Shown: one piece after another, positions 11,539-20,263 of the stretch
Numbering within the stretch: the stretch's first letter is position 1
How the letters are laid out: each line of letters starts with the position of its first letter
DNA from: Methylophaga thalassica MP
GTDB taxonomy: Bacteria > Pseudomonadota > Gammaproteobacteria > Nitrosococcales > Methylophagaceae
Assembly (NCBI RefSeq): GCF_000214595.1
Contig: NZ_AFIG01000003.1
Coordinates: 310,001-374,000 of the forward strand
DNA: 64,000 nt
Direction of reading: 5' to 3'
Notes under the pieces: generated by a model
Seen by the model: the letters and a program-made list of their open reading frames with translations, nothing else
The model's database searches: none
What the model was told of the DNA's origin: nothing
Translations under genes and position numbers: made by a program

Positions 11539-13026
11539 TTAAACTGACCCGGCCCAAAGTTGTATGGCGTCTAACGCCTGCTGGTTTAACGCTATTGCAC
11601 GTTTTTCGTGATTGGCTTCAATGTAACAACGGAGTTCCGGGGCATTGCCAGAGGGCCGAATGTGAATGATTTCATCATCAGCAAAAGACATTCTCACACC
11701 ATCGGTTGTATCAACAGCTTTGACCTCACCCATGAATGGGAATAGCTGTTTAACCTGCTCTCGACTCAGCTCATTATCAGGTAATAATGTTTCAAGCAGT
11801 AAACGACTTTTTTCCAGTGCGAAGTTTTTCAGTCGATCACTACTGGTGTAAATCGCTGGCATAGAAGAATTCAGTTCAGACACGCTCTGTTGTCGTTGTT
11901 TGGCCAATAACAACACGCTTAAAATAACAATAACCGCATCCCTTGTAGGCAAAGGGCTTAATGTATTTCCTGCTAATTCAATGGCTGATTGCTGTAAAAA
12001 ACCACCATTGGCTTCATAACCCACAATACGTTTTTTTGATTCTCCGACGGTCGTTTGCATGGCTGAAATAACATAAGGTGAACCTATTCGGGTACGTATG
12101 ACCTGCTCAAAAAAGTCAGCATTGACAGCGGAGTTACTGCTGACAGGGGTCACGACAATATCAGCAGCAAGATAGATCGCCGTTAACAAACCGACAATAT
12201 CACCTCTAAGCCAACGCCCTTTTTCATCACTGATAAGCGGTCGATCACTATCACCATCCGTGGACACAATCGCATCCAGCTCATGTTTAGAAGCCCATTG
12301 TTGAGCAAGTTGAACATCTTCAGGACGAATCGCTTCAGTATCCACTGATACAAATTGCTCACTTCGCCCGAGACAAATAGTGTTTGCACCTAACACAGAT
12401 AAAATCTGTTGAAGTAAATCCCTACCCACAGCAGAATGCTGGTAAATACCAATAGTCATGCCTGACAAGCAATTTTCTGGGAAAAAATGTGAGAAGCGTT
12501 CGATATAGAGCGTTTCAGCTAATAAAGATGGCTCAGCGAAAACATCATCTTGTTTGATAAAGTGGCCGTCGTTATTAAACAACTCATCAGGAATATCAAC
12601 AAACTGTTGTTTTATGGCTTGTTCATCCGCCTGCAGTATTTCCCCAATCGGCAAATTAAATTTCATGCCATTGCGGTCATCGGGGATATGACTTCCGGTC
12701 ACCATAATGGTCGGCATTTTATGTTGAATACCGTACAAAGCAACCGCTGGCGACGGAATAAACCCCAGGTTAACGGGACGTAAACCATAATACTGGCAGG
12801 CTTTAGCCACGGCATTCATAATACGCGGACTGCTTAACCTCAGATCGCCACCAATACCGAACTCATCACCTGTTTGAATCTGATTACCAGCTATCAGATG
12901 CTGCAAGAATGCTGCGGTATAAGCAAAACAAACACGATCTGTCATATCAGTGACCAGACCACGGGTACCACTAGTACCAAATTTGACGCCAGAATCTGAC
13001 ATCAATTGTTCAATATGAATTTTCAT
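11539..13026 (-). CDS. Phosphomannomutase/phosphoglucomutase-family enzyme
   Basis: This alpha-D-phosphohexomutase interconverts hexose 6- and 1-phosphates. Next to manC the likely substrate is mannose 6-phosphate, feeding GDP-mannose synthesis. All four family loops are present: an N-terminal GTSGTRG substrate loop, the catalytic Ser in VTGSHIPDDRNGMKF, the metal loop STDGDSDRPL, and the phosphate loop RPSGNAPELR. At 495 residues it is longer than GlmM. The ATG at 13026 has little Shine-Dalgarno; an ATG eight codons later is possible. It lies 10 bases downstream of manC, so the two are co-transcribed. The substrate assignment (ManB/CpsG) rests on context. Confidence 0.85.
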   Translation of the reverse strand: MKIHIEQLMSDSGVKFGTSGTRGLVTDMTDRVCFAYTAAFLQHLIAGNQIQTGDEFGIGGDLRLSSPRIMNAVAKACQYYGLRPVNLGFIPSPAVALYGIQHKMPTIMVTGSHIPDDRNGMKFNLPIGEILQADEQAIKQQFVDIPDELFNNDGHFIKQDDVFAEPSLLAETLYIERFSHFFPENCLSGMTIGIYQHSAVGRDLLQQILSVLGANTICLGRSEQFVSVDTEAIRPEDVQLAQQWASKHELDAIVSTDGDSDRPLISDEKGRWLRGDIVGLLTAIYLAADIVVTPVSSNSAVNADFFEQVIRTRIGSPYVISAMQTTVGESKKRIVGYEANGGFLQQSAIELAGNTLSPLPTRDAVIVILSVLLLAKQRQQSVSELNSSMPAIYTSSDRLKNFALEKSRLLLETLLPDNELSREQVKQLFPFMGEVKAVDTTDGVRMSFADDEIIHIRPSGNAPELRCYIEANHEKRAIALNQQALDAIQLWAGSV

Positions 13027-13035
13027 CTGGATAGT

Positions 13036-14433
13036 TTAGTTGCGGTGGTAATTATCCTGGAAGCGAACAATATCATCTTCACCAAGATAACCACCGGATT
13101 GAATTTCAATAATTTCTAAAGGCACTCGCCCCGGATTATGCAGTCGATGCTTTTGTCCGACAGGAATGAAAGTTGATTCATTTTCAGAAAGTAAGAAAAC
13201 CTCATCATCTCTGGTTACTTCAGCCGTCCCCTGGACTACCACCCAATGCTCAGCACGATGATGATGCATTTGCAGAGAAAGTGATGCGCCCGGTTTTACT
13301 CGGATACGCTTGACCTGAAACCGTTCACCCAAATCAATAGAATCATAATATCCCCACGGGCGGTAACAAAGACGATGATTTTCAGCTTCAGGGCGTGATT
13401 GTGATTTGAGTTTTGCAACGATATCTTTGATATCCTGCGCCTGTGCTTTACTGGCGACCATCACCGCATCCGCCGTCTCTACAATTACCAGATCTTCAAC
13501 ACCAATTGCGGAAACAAGTCGGTGCTCACTGTGAATATAAGCGTTTTTCACATTCTGTATTTCGACATCGCCTTTCAGTACATTATTGTTCTCATCCTGT
13601 TGTGAACACTCCCACAACGATGACCAGGAGCCGACATCATTCCAGCCAGCATCAAGCGGCACGACGACGGCCTTATTGGTTTTCTCCATCAAAGCATAAT
13701 CAATGGAGTCCGATGGGCAGGCTTCAAAAGCAGTTTTATTCAAGCGGACAAAATCTAAATCCTGTTCACTTTGTGATACGGCTAAACGGCATTTTTCAAC
13801 GATATCAGGATTGAATTTGTTCATTTCTTCGATCAATAGCGAAGCTTTGAACATAAACATCCCACTGTTCCAGTAATACTCGCCAGAGGCCAGGTATTGC
13901 TCAGCGGTTTCTAAATCCGGCTTTTCAACAAATTGTTTAACTGCAGAAATCGCCTCTTTTTCTTCAGCCTGTATATAGCCATAACCTGTATGGGCACAAT
14001 TCGGAACAATACCAAATGTCACTAAATTTCCCGCTAATGCTTGCTGTTCAGCGATTTTTATTGCTTGATGAAAGGCTTCAATATCCGCAATAACATGATC
14101 AGCAGCCAAAACTAACAGTACCGGATCCTGTTCACGAGAAAGTGCTTGAAATGCAGCACTCACAATAGCAGGCGCTGTATTTCTACCAGCAGGCTCCAGT
14201 AAGATACTGGGAGATTCAATACCAATTTCTAGTAATTGCTCCGCCACCATAAACCGGTGACTCTCATTACATACCACTATAGGAGATGCACTATCTAAAC
14301 CTTTCAGTCTAAGAATAGTTTGTTGAAACATAGAGTCATCACCAAACAAATTCAAAAATTGTTTGGGTTTATGTTTACGTGAAAGTGGCCACAAACGCGT
14401 ACCACTTCCTCCAGACATTACAACAGGTATCAT
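13036..14433 (-). CDS. manC: Mannose-1-phosphate guanylyltransferase / mannose-6-phosphate isomerase
   Basis: This bifunctional enzyme makes GDP-mannose. The N-terminal nucleotidyltransferase has the signature MSGGSGTRLWPLSRKHKPKQF. The middle contains FVEKPDLETAEQYL and YYWNSGMFMF. The C-terminal cupin isomerase begins around residue 350 and has RPWGYYDSID, the metal-site segment LQMHHHRAEHW and a later GQKHRLHNP. The length of 465 residues is typical of ManC/AlgA. It sits at the downstream end of the operon with prsT and the exosortase, supplying sugar nucleotide for the polysaccharide. Confidence 0.93.
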   Translation of the reverse strand: MIPVVMSGGSGTRLWPLSRKHKPKQFLNLFGDDSMFQQTILRLKGLDSASPIVVCNESHRFMVAEQLLEIGIESPSILLEPAGRNTAPAIVSAAFQALSREQDPVLLVLAADHVIADIEAFHQAIKIAEQQALAGNLVTFGIVPNCAHTGYGYIQAEEKEAISAVKQFVEKPDLETAEQYLASGEYYWNSGMFMFKASLLIEEMNKFNPDIVEKCRLAVSQSEQDLDFVRLNKTAFEACPSDSIDYALMEKTNKAVVVPLDAGWNDVGSWSSLWECSQQDENNNVLKGDVEIQNVKNAYIHSEHRLVSAIGVEDLVIVETADAVMVASKAQAQDIKDIVAKLKSQSRPEAENHRLCYRPWGYYDSIDLGERFQVKRIRVKPGASLSLQMHHHRAEHWVVVQGTAEVTRDDEVFLLSENESTFIPVGQKHRLHNPGRVPLEIIEIQSGGYLGEDDIVRFQDNYHRN

Positions 14434-14463
14434 TTAAAATTCCGCTTTAACAAGTTAATAGCT

Positions 14464-16854
14464 TTAGTTATCTAGTGCACTCAATGCCGTGTCAATATCG
14501 GCCATTAAAGTACTATCATTATCTTGTGATGCTTGTTGCTTAGCCGTGTTCAGATATTGTCTGGCTAAATCATTATTGCCCTGTTTCGCATGTAAAACAC
14601 CGAGGTGATAATTAAATACCGCAACATTCGGCTCTAATGAAACCGCCTGTTCCAGCACGGGTTTTGCTTCATCGAGCTTATTCAGTTTTACATTGACCCA
14701 ACCATAACTATCCAGAAAATAAGGTTGTGTTGAAGACTTAAAGCGTTGGGTGATTTCCAACGCACGGTTCAAGTTTTCTGGCGACTCGAACCGATCGGTT
14801 AATAAGCTGGCTAAATTATTAGCAGCAATATCCACATTATTATTCTTTTTCAGAATTGCATCATACAAATTACGTGCTTCACCATAATTACCTCGCGACT
14901 CTTCAATAGAAGCCAGTTGTAGTGAAAAACGGATATTGTCATCTATATTATCAACCGCTTGTTTCAATACCTTTGCAGCGTCATTTAATTTGTCATTACG
15001 TAAGTAATAATCTGTTAAGAGCGAGTAACCCAGCGTCCAGTTTTTCTGTTCAGCAATTTTTTTCTCAAGAATACTGACAGCCTGTTCCGCTTTGTCGACC
15101 CTAAAGTAGTGAATAGCCAGAGTGGCATAACCATTCATCGAATTAGGGTATTTTTGGTTGAAATTGTTCAAATAACTTTCTAGTTGTTCATTTTCATCCA
15201 ATGCTTCCATACTGGTAGCCAGTCCCTGCATTGCACGACTTGAATTAGGTTCCAACTCAAGAGCAGCTTCATACTCGGCCTTGGCAAGCGCGTAGTCACC
15301 CTGCCCTTCGTATAACTGTCCAGATAATAAATGGGAAAGTAAGGTATCACCTTGCTGGTCTTTAAGAAGGTCAATGGTTTCAATGCCTGCTTTCCAGTCT
15401 TTCTTAAGAATTCTGACCTCTGTCAGTTGTTGCAGCAATGTAGCGTTGGTCGGATTTTTGTCTAAAGCCGTCACCAAAACTTGTTCAGCCTTATCGTAAT
15501 TACTTTCTTGAACCAACATACTCGATACTGTTAATGCAGCAGTTGCGTTATAAGGGTTGGCTGCTAAAGCTTGTCGGAAGCTGTCTTCTGCCAGAGCTTC
15601 AGAACCTTGTTTCTGATAGGCTTGTGCAAGTAATATCATAGCTTCATCAGAATCAGGCGAGTTTCTTAATACGGTTCTTAAATCCGTGACTGCCTGATCA
15701 TACTTTTGATCGATTAAGTCCAGTTTGGCTCTGACCAACAATGCACCACTTTCCTCAGGAGCAACATCAAGAACCGCCTGTGCTAATTCACGTGCCTTGT
15801 TGAAATCCTGTTTTGACGCATAGTAAGACGCTAACATCACCCGCGCCTTATTTCCGTTAATACCCTGTGGGTCTTCCTCAACAATACGGTTAAGTTCGCT
15901 GACAGAACCATCCACATCACCATTTTTATCTAACAAGGCCGCTTTAGCAAAACGCAAGTCATAGTTCTCGGGTGCGGCTTTAATCATCTCGTCCAGTTTA
16001 GTGAGTGCTTCTTGAGGATTTTTCTGATTAATTAGTCCCAGTAAAAATTGCTGAGCTTCAGCGTCATCAGGATGTATTTTCAGGAAAGACTGTAAGATGT
16101 TTAGCGCATCGTCATATCTATCCAACTGTGAGACTAAAAGTTTAGCGTAAGACAATACCACTTCGCGTTCATCAGGCTTTCGCTCTAAAATCTCTTCATA
16201 GACATTAGCCATACCCTTGTAGTCTTTCATTTCGTTATAAAGACTTAATTCGATTAATCGCAACGACAGATCTTCAGGATATTTTTCAACAGCCTCTTGA
16301 GCTTTTGCCAGTGCGGCAGGTAACTGGCCTTTGTCTTTCAGGATTAAAACTTCTAAAGACAGAATGTCTTTATGATCAGGATAATCTTTTGCTACTTCAG
16401 CAAGCAGTTTGGATGCTTCATCAAACTTCTGCTCCTTAGCCAGAATAGAGGCTTTGAGAATTCGACCATCAAAACTCTCAGGTTTTAAAGACAGCGCTTT
16501 GTCGGCTCTGGTCATCGCTTCATCAAGTTTACCGCCCAGCAGGTAGAGTCGTCCCAGTTTAATCTGAGCATCTACATGGTTGGGGTCCAGCTGTTCAACC
16601 GTGGTCAGATTAGCAAACATTTGCTTCCAGTTTTTGCTTTGCTCATCTAACAGGGCTAATCGATAGTAAGGTTCTGCTTGTCGGGGATCAATCTGAATAG
16701 CATTTTTATATTCTAACCGAGCTTTGTCATAATTCCCGTTATCAAAAAACTCGTTACCACTTTCAACATAATCCGCTGCACTATCAGCAGAACTTCCACA
16801 TCCCGCTGCCATCCCCAGCATCAATACCAGCAATAAACCTTTACTCGCTTTCAT
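14464..16854 (-). CDS. TPR-repeat lipoprotein of the exosortase system (PrsT-like)
   Basis: This is a predicted outer-membrane or periplasmic lipoprotein of 796 residues. The signal peptide ends in a lipobox (GMAAGC, Cys19). The remainder is a long chain of tetratricopeptide repeats, for example EYKNAIQIDPRQAEPYYRLA and NYHLGVLHAKQGNNDLARQYL. Long TPR lipoproteins of this kind (PrsT family) are known next to exosortase/PEP-CTERM and EPS loci, where they may scaffold export; their exact role is not established. An AAGGTAGGG sequence precedes the ATG at 16854. The gene follows the exosortase by nine bases. The PrsT label rests on architecture and position. Confidence 0.8.
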   Translation of the reverse strand: MKASKGLLLVLMLGMAAGCGSSADSAADYVESGNEFFDNGNYDKARLEYKNAIQIDPRQAEPYYRLALLDEQSKNWKQMFANLTTVEQLDPNHVDAQIKLGRLYLLGGKLDEAMTRADKALSLKPESFDGRILKASILAKEQKFDEASKLLAEVAKDYPDHKDILSLEVLILKDKGQLPAALAKAQEAVEKYPEDLSLRLIELSLYNEMKDYKGMANVYEEILERKPDEREVVLSYAKLLVSQLDRYDDALNILQSFLKIHPDDAEAQQFLLGLINQKNPQEALTKLDEMIKAAPENYDLRFAKAALLDKNGDVDGSVSELNRIVEEDPQGINGNKARVMLASYYASKQDFNKARELAQAVLDVAPEESGALLVRAKLDLIDQKYDQAVTDLRTVLRNSPDSDEAMILLAQAYQKQGSEALAEDSFRQALAANPYNATAALTVSSMLVQESNYDKAEQVLVTALDKNPTNATLLQQLTEVRILKKDWKAGIETIDLLKDQQGDTLLSHLLSGQLYEGQGDYALAKAEYEAALELEPNSSRAMQGLATSMEALDENEQLESYLNNFNQKYPNSMNGYATLAIHYFRVDKAEQAVSILEKKIAEQKNWTLGYSLLTDYYLRNDKLNDAAKVLKQAVDNIDDNIRFSLQLASIEESRGNYGEARNLYDAILKKNNNVDIAANNLASLLTDRFESPENLNRALEITQRFKSSTQPYFLDSYGWVNVKLNKLDEAKPVLEQAVSLEPNVAVFNYHLGVLHAKQGNNDLARQYLNTAKQQASQDNDSTLMADIDTALSALDN

Positions 16855-16863
16855 ATCCCTACC

Positions 16864-18393
16864 TTATTCCGCAATATATTGTTTTAACTTTGGCTCGGCG
16901 ACCTGCATAAACGACAATATTCGTTGTTCTGCCTGCGCCACTGTTTCATTGTCTGCCACCATGGTGACCATTCTCACCAATGAGCCATCAGTTCTGTTTT
17001 TAATGATTGAATCTTGTAATAAATACCACTTGTTAATGTATTCATTCGCGACAATACGACCATGCCCCTGGAACCAGTAATACACGAGTTGTTCTTGTGT
17101 GCCTTTTTTAATGATGACACGATTCGCGGGGTGGCCATTCGCTTCGATTCGGTCAAATGCAGCTATCTCCCAACCACCGCCAGGAATACATACGCGTGGT
17201 GAATGCGGTGACTCACCTTTACGTTGCGTTTCATAATAAGCCACATAAAAGTTGACTGTTTGTTTTTGCTTATTTTGATAGTTTGCTAATAAATAATCGG
17301 TCATGGCCAATTTGGACTCAACCCTGTCATCCAAAGGCATTTGATATCCTGTCCACTCCTCCAGTTGCATCGGAAAATTTACTAAGGCATTATGCTCTGG
17401 AATGATTTCCTGACGATTATCAATATAGTGTGTTACACCATAGCTGGATAAAAGAGTGAGAACAGTCAGAGAAAAAATTATCAGATTACCCGATGACGAA
17501 GCATTATTTTCATAAAATATTGGTTTGGTTTTATTATATTGCTCTACCCCGAAGACATCGGCAAACGAATAGCCCGTTGTCAGTTTTTCCATTAACCAAA
17601 TCAGCAATGCAAGTAGGCCAGCACAGGCCATGAAGATAATCCAGCCCTCAAAATCATGTAAAAAACCTTCTGCTTGGGCAATACCCCAGTTATCCACCAG
17701 CACACCAATTACACCAATTCGGAAACTATTCATCAAAATCGTAATAGGGATGGTTGCCAGAAAAACGACGGCTTTTTTCCAGAAGCTGGCACGGTAAAAA
17801 TAAGCTGCAATAAACCCAAGGCTCATCAATGGGAATAAGTAGCGCAAACCACTACAGGCCTCAACCACCTGAAGTTTGTAGACGCCAAGATCAATGATAT
17901 TCCCTTCCAGATAAACAGGAATATCAAACAGACGAATAACCTGAACACCTAACCAGGATGACACCAACTGCAATTTCGCCGTCAGCACGACCTCAATGAC
18001 GTATGGTAAAGGTATGGCAAATAACAGTAGCAAGATAGGAGCGAGTGTATATCGACTGGCTTTACCAAGAAAAATCATGGACAAGCCAACCAGAGTCAGA
18101 ACAAAGGAATATTGAATCAGAATAAATAAGGCGCTTAATTCTCCAAGTATGTATACGAGTAGTGAAAGAAGAATTAAAAAATAGCCACTCCACATGGGCC
18201 GAGAGACCGATGAGAGAATCAGATCTTTTTTCTCCCAAAGTATATACAGACTGACCAGTGGAATGAGGAAACCATGACTATACTCTTCCTGTGTATTCCA
18301 CCGCGTATATGCTTCAGCAATTCCCCCCCAATAGGTGATAAAAGCCAACACAAGCGTGACTATAAATACACTTGCTTTTTGATAGCTTAACAC
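16864..18393 (-). CDS. Exosortase fused to a C-terminal EpsI domain (XrtD-like)
   Basis: Exosortases are multi-pass membrane transpeptidases that recognise a C-terminal tripartite sorting signal. Here the first ~280 residues are hydrophobic with the expected catalytic set: Cys180 (VEACSGLRYLFP), Arg225 (MNSFRIGVIG) and His246 (GFLHDFEGW), numbered from the GTG start. The C-terminal ~200 residues are an EpsI-like domain with LEEWTGYQM and the SPRVCIPGGGWE motif (Cys402). I chose GTG at 18393 because AAGGAG lies eight bases upstream. An in-frame ATG at 18417 has no ribosome site but would be coupled to the upstream stop. The expected substrates are the two VPxPA-tailed proteins at 44.4-45.7 kb. 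The XrtD subfamily (VPLPA-specific, EpsI-fused) is recalled, not searched. Confidence 0.88.
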   Translation of the reverse strand: MLSYQKASVFIVTLVLAFITYWGGIAEAYTRWNTQEEYSHGFLIPLVSLYILWEKKDLILSSVSRPMWSGYFLILLSLLVYILGELSALFILIQYSFVLTLVGLSMIFLGKASRYTLAPILLLLFAIPLPYVIEVVLTAKLQLVSSWLGVQVIRLFDIPVYLEGNIIDLGVYKLQVVEACSGLRYLFPLMSLGFIAAYFYRASFWKKAVVFLATIPITILMNSFRIGVIGVLVDNWGIAQAEGFLHDFEGWIIFMACAGLLALLIWLMEKLTTGYSFADVFGVEQYNKTKPIFYENNASSSGNLIIFSLTVLTLLSSYGVTHYIDNRQEIIPEHNALVNFPMQLEEWTGYQMPLDDRVESKLAMTDYLLANYQNKQKQTVNFYVAYYETQRKGESPHSPRVCIPGGGWEIAAFDRIEANGHPANRVIIKKGTQEQLVYYWFQGHGRIVANEYINKWYLLQDSIIKNRTDGSLVRMVTMVADNETVAQAEQRILSFMQVAEPKLKQYIAE

Positions 18394-18425
18394 TGTGCCT
18401 GCTCCTTGCTGTTTCATGTAATGAA

Positions 18426-19547
18426 TTAGCCTGAGATTACCTTGAATCGTTTTAAAACACCAGCTAATGACATTAATCGTTTTATTTTCTGTTTGGGGTT
18501 CAAAACAATAAGCTCACAACCTGCCAAATTAAGCTTGCCCTGAAGTGTCAATAATCTCGCCATAAATGCACTATCAATATAGCTAACACCAGACAAATCG
18601 ATCTTTAATTGGGAGCGATTAGCTAACACCATGGTACTTATCAATGCATCTAATTTTTCAAGATTACTAGACTGAAAACAGCCGGCTAAAAATAAGGTGT
18701 ATGTGTTTGGCTGCCAGTTGACGGCATTATCCTGACTCACACCACGCTTATACTTTTTATCGACAAAATAATAGGGAAGTTGCTTTGTCAGTAATAACCA
18801 ACTCAAACTCCAGCCATCTTTTACATACCGTTTCCACAAGTTTGGCTCTTGTTTTATACGCCAAAGCCATTCCAGTCCGAATTTACGCCATTTCTCAGGC
18901 GCTCTGATAACTGAACCAGCCACGAAATTAATCACCGCCCCCAAATGGCTAATCACTGGCGCGTTTAGCTTATCCATATTATTCATAATCCAGGCCTGAC
19001 CTTTTTTGGCACCCAGCGCAACAAGCAAAAAATCAGGTTCTGCGTCATTAATTTTCTGGATAATATTGTCCTGACTCATTTCTTCAATACTGATAAACCC
19101 CGGATCATAAAAACCAACACTCACCATACCCGCGGAATCAATATTAAGTTGTTTATGTGCTTTTTCGGCAATACCGCTTTCACCACCGAAGAAAAAGACT
19201 TTAATCGGCTGCTCTCTCTTTTTTTCGGACAAAAACTGAAATAAATCTGAACCGGCTACTCGTTCTTTGACCGGTAATTTCATCATTTTAGCTAGCCAAA
19301 CTAAAGGCATGCCATCAATCACAGATAAATCACTGACAGCGACTGATTGATAAAATGCATCATCCTCATTCGCTGTTATGGTGAAATTAATATTTGGGGT
19401 AGAGAGAAAACAGCGTTTTTTTGATGAAACCGCCTGCTCAATTAGGCTTGCTGATTCAGCCATACTGACAAAGTCAAAAGGCAAGCCCATCAATACATGT
19501 TGTTTGTTTCGCTGATGGAGGTCAGGAAAAAAAGATGTGTTACTCAT
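18426..19547 (-). CDS. WecG/TagA/CpsF-family glycosyltransferase with a C-terminal STAS domain
   Basis: Residues ~15-260 are a GT26 glycosyltransferase of the WecG/TagA type, which adds a sugar to an undecaprenyl-linked intermediate at the inner membrane face. Visible motifs are STPNINF, VIDGMPLVW, GAKKGQAW and RAPEKWRKFGLEWLWR. Residues ~281-373 are a STAS domain like anti-sigma-factor antagonists (LKIDLSGVSYIDSAFMARLL), with the potential phospho-acceptor Ser326 in the IDS motif. The usual length of the transferase alone is about 245-265 residues, so this is a true fusion. The start ATG overlaps the stop of the DUF218 gene (ATGA). The STAS part could be a regulatory switch or a partner-docking module; no anti-sigma factor or kinase is nearby. 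Confidence 0.88.
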   Translation of the reverse strand: MSNTSFFPDLHQRNKQHVLMGLPFDFVSMAESASLIEQAVSSKKRCFLSTPNINFTITANEDDAFYQSVAVSDLSVIDGMPLVWLAKMMKLPVKERVAGSDLFQFLSEKKREQPIKVFFFGGESGIAEKAHKQLNIDSAGMVSVGFYDPGFISIEEMSQDNIIQKINDAEPDFLLVALGAKKGQAWIMNNMDKLNAPVISHLGAVINFVAGSVIRAPEKWRKFGLEWLWRIKQEPNLWKRYVKDGWSLSWLLLTKQLPYYFVDKKYKRGVSQDNAVNWQPNTYTLFLAGCFQSSNLEKLDALISTMVLANRSQLKIDLSGVSYIDSAFMARLLTLQGKLNLAGCELIVLNPKQKIKRLMSLAGVLKRFKVISG

Positions 19548-20263
19548 TTTATAGTCTCATCGCGAGGTAATCCCCACATTTCCTGGTGAGAGTTCCTGGC
19601 TGGTAAATCAAAACAACAATGAGCATAAATCCAGCCGATTAATTCAACCAGTACCGTTTTGGCTCCGGCACTGGTTTGCCACCAATATTGCAAAGTGAAG
19701 TCCTCAGGCACAGCACGGATAATACCAATAGGTATGGGCAAAGCATTAAAAGCCTGTTGATATAAAAACTGAGTTCTACGGCTGTGAACATCAGCAGAAA
19801 ATACATTAATGCCTATCACTTTATCTCCGACAATTGATGACTCAATAAATTTTCTCACCATAACGGCACTTAAATAGGTTCTATCCTGAGCAGAAGCTGG
19901 GGTGGCAACAACCTGTAACTTATTCTCGTCAAGCCCCAATAAGGCTAGCTGATATGCCGATTGTTCGGCATATGAATCGAACTGGTCGGTAAAATTTCTT
20001 GCTTCAGGGCCGCCGGTAGTAATGACCAAATCATAATGACCTGTTTTATATTCAGTGTAAGCCTGACTGAGTGCGGCTGGCTTGAGCCAGCCTTCTACCA
20101 CTAGAATATTAGCTTCAACTGGCTCTTGTTTCGCTAAAAAGAAGGCAACATTGTTTACAAGAAATACGCTTATGGTAAGCAATAACAATATAGTAATAAT
20201 TACTGTCCATGGCGTAGGAACAAGAATATATCGTCGTCTGAAAAACCGTCCCTGTTTTTGCAT
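19544..20263 (-). CDS. DUF218/YdcF-ElyC-like membrane protein
   Basis: This is a 239-residue protein with one N-terminal transmembrane helix (TPWTVIITILLLLTISVFL, about 17-37) followed by a DUF218 domain. The domain contains ILVVEGWLKP, DLVITTGGPEA and, further on, FSADVHSRRTQFLY. ElyC/YdcF proteins of this fold affect envelope-polymer metabolism, but their chemistry is not settled. The gene lies between a glycosyltransferase (its stop is one base before this start) and the WecG-STAS gene (four-base overlap), so it belongs to the same tight operon and probably acts in polysaccharide assembly. Function is not assigned. Confidence 0.8.
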   Translation of the reverse strand: MQKQGRFFRRRYILVPTPWTVIITILLLLTISVFLVNNVAFFLAKQEPVEANILVVEGWLKPAALSQAYTEYKTGHYDLVITTGGPEARNFTDQFDSYAEQSAYQLALLGLDENKLQVVATPASAQDRTYLSAVMVRKFIESSIVGDKVIGINVFSADVHSRRTQFLYQQAFNALPIPIGIIRAVPEDFTLQYWWQTSAGAKTVLVELIGWIYAHCCFDLPARNSHQEMWGLPRDETIK

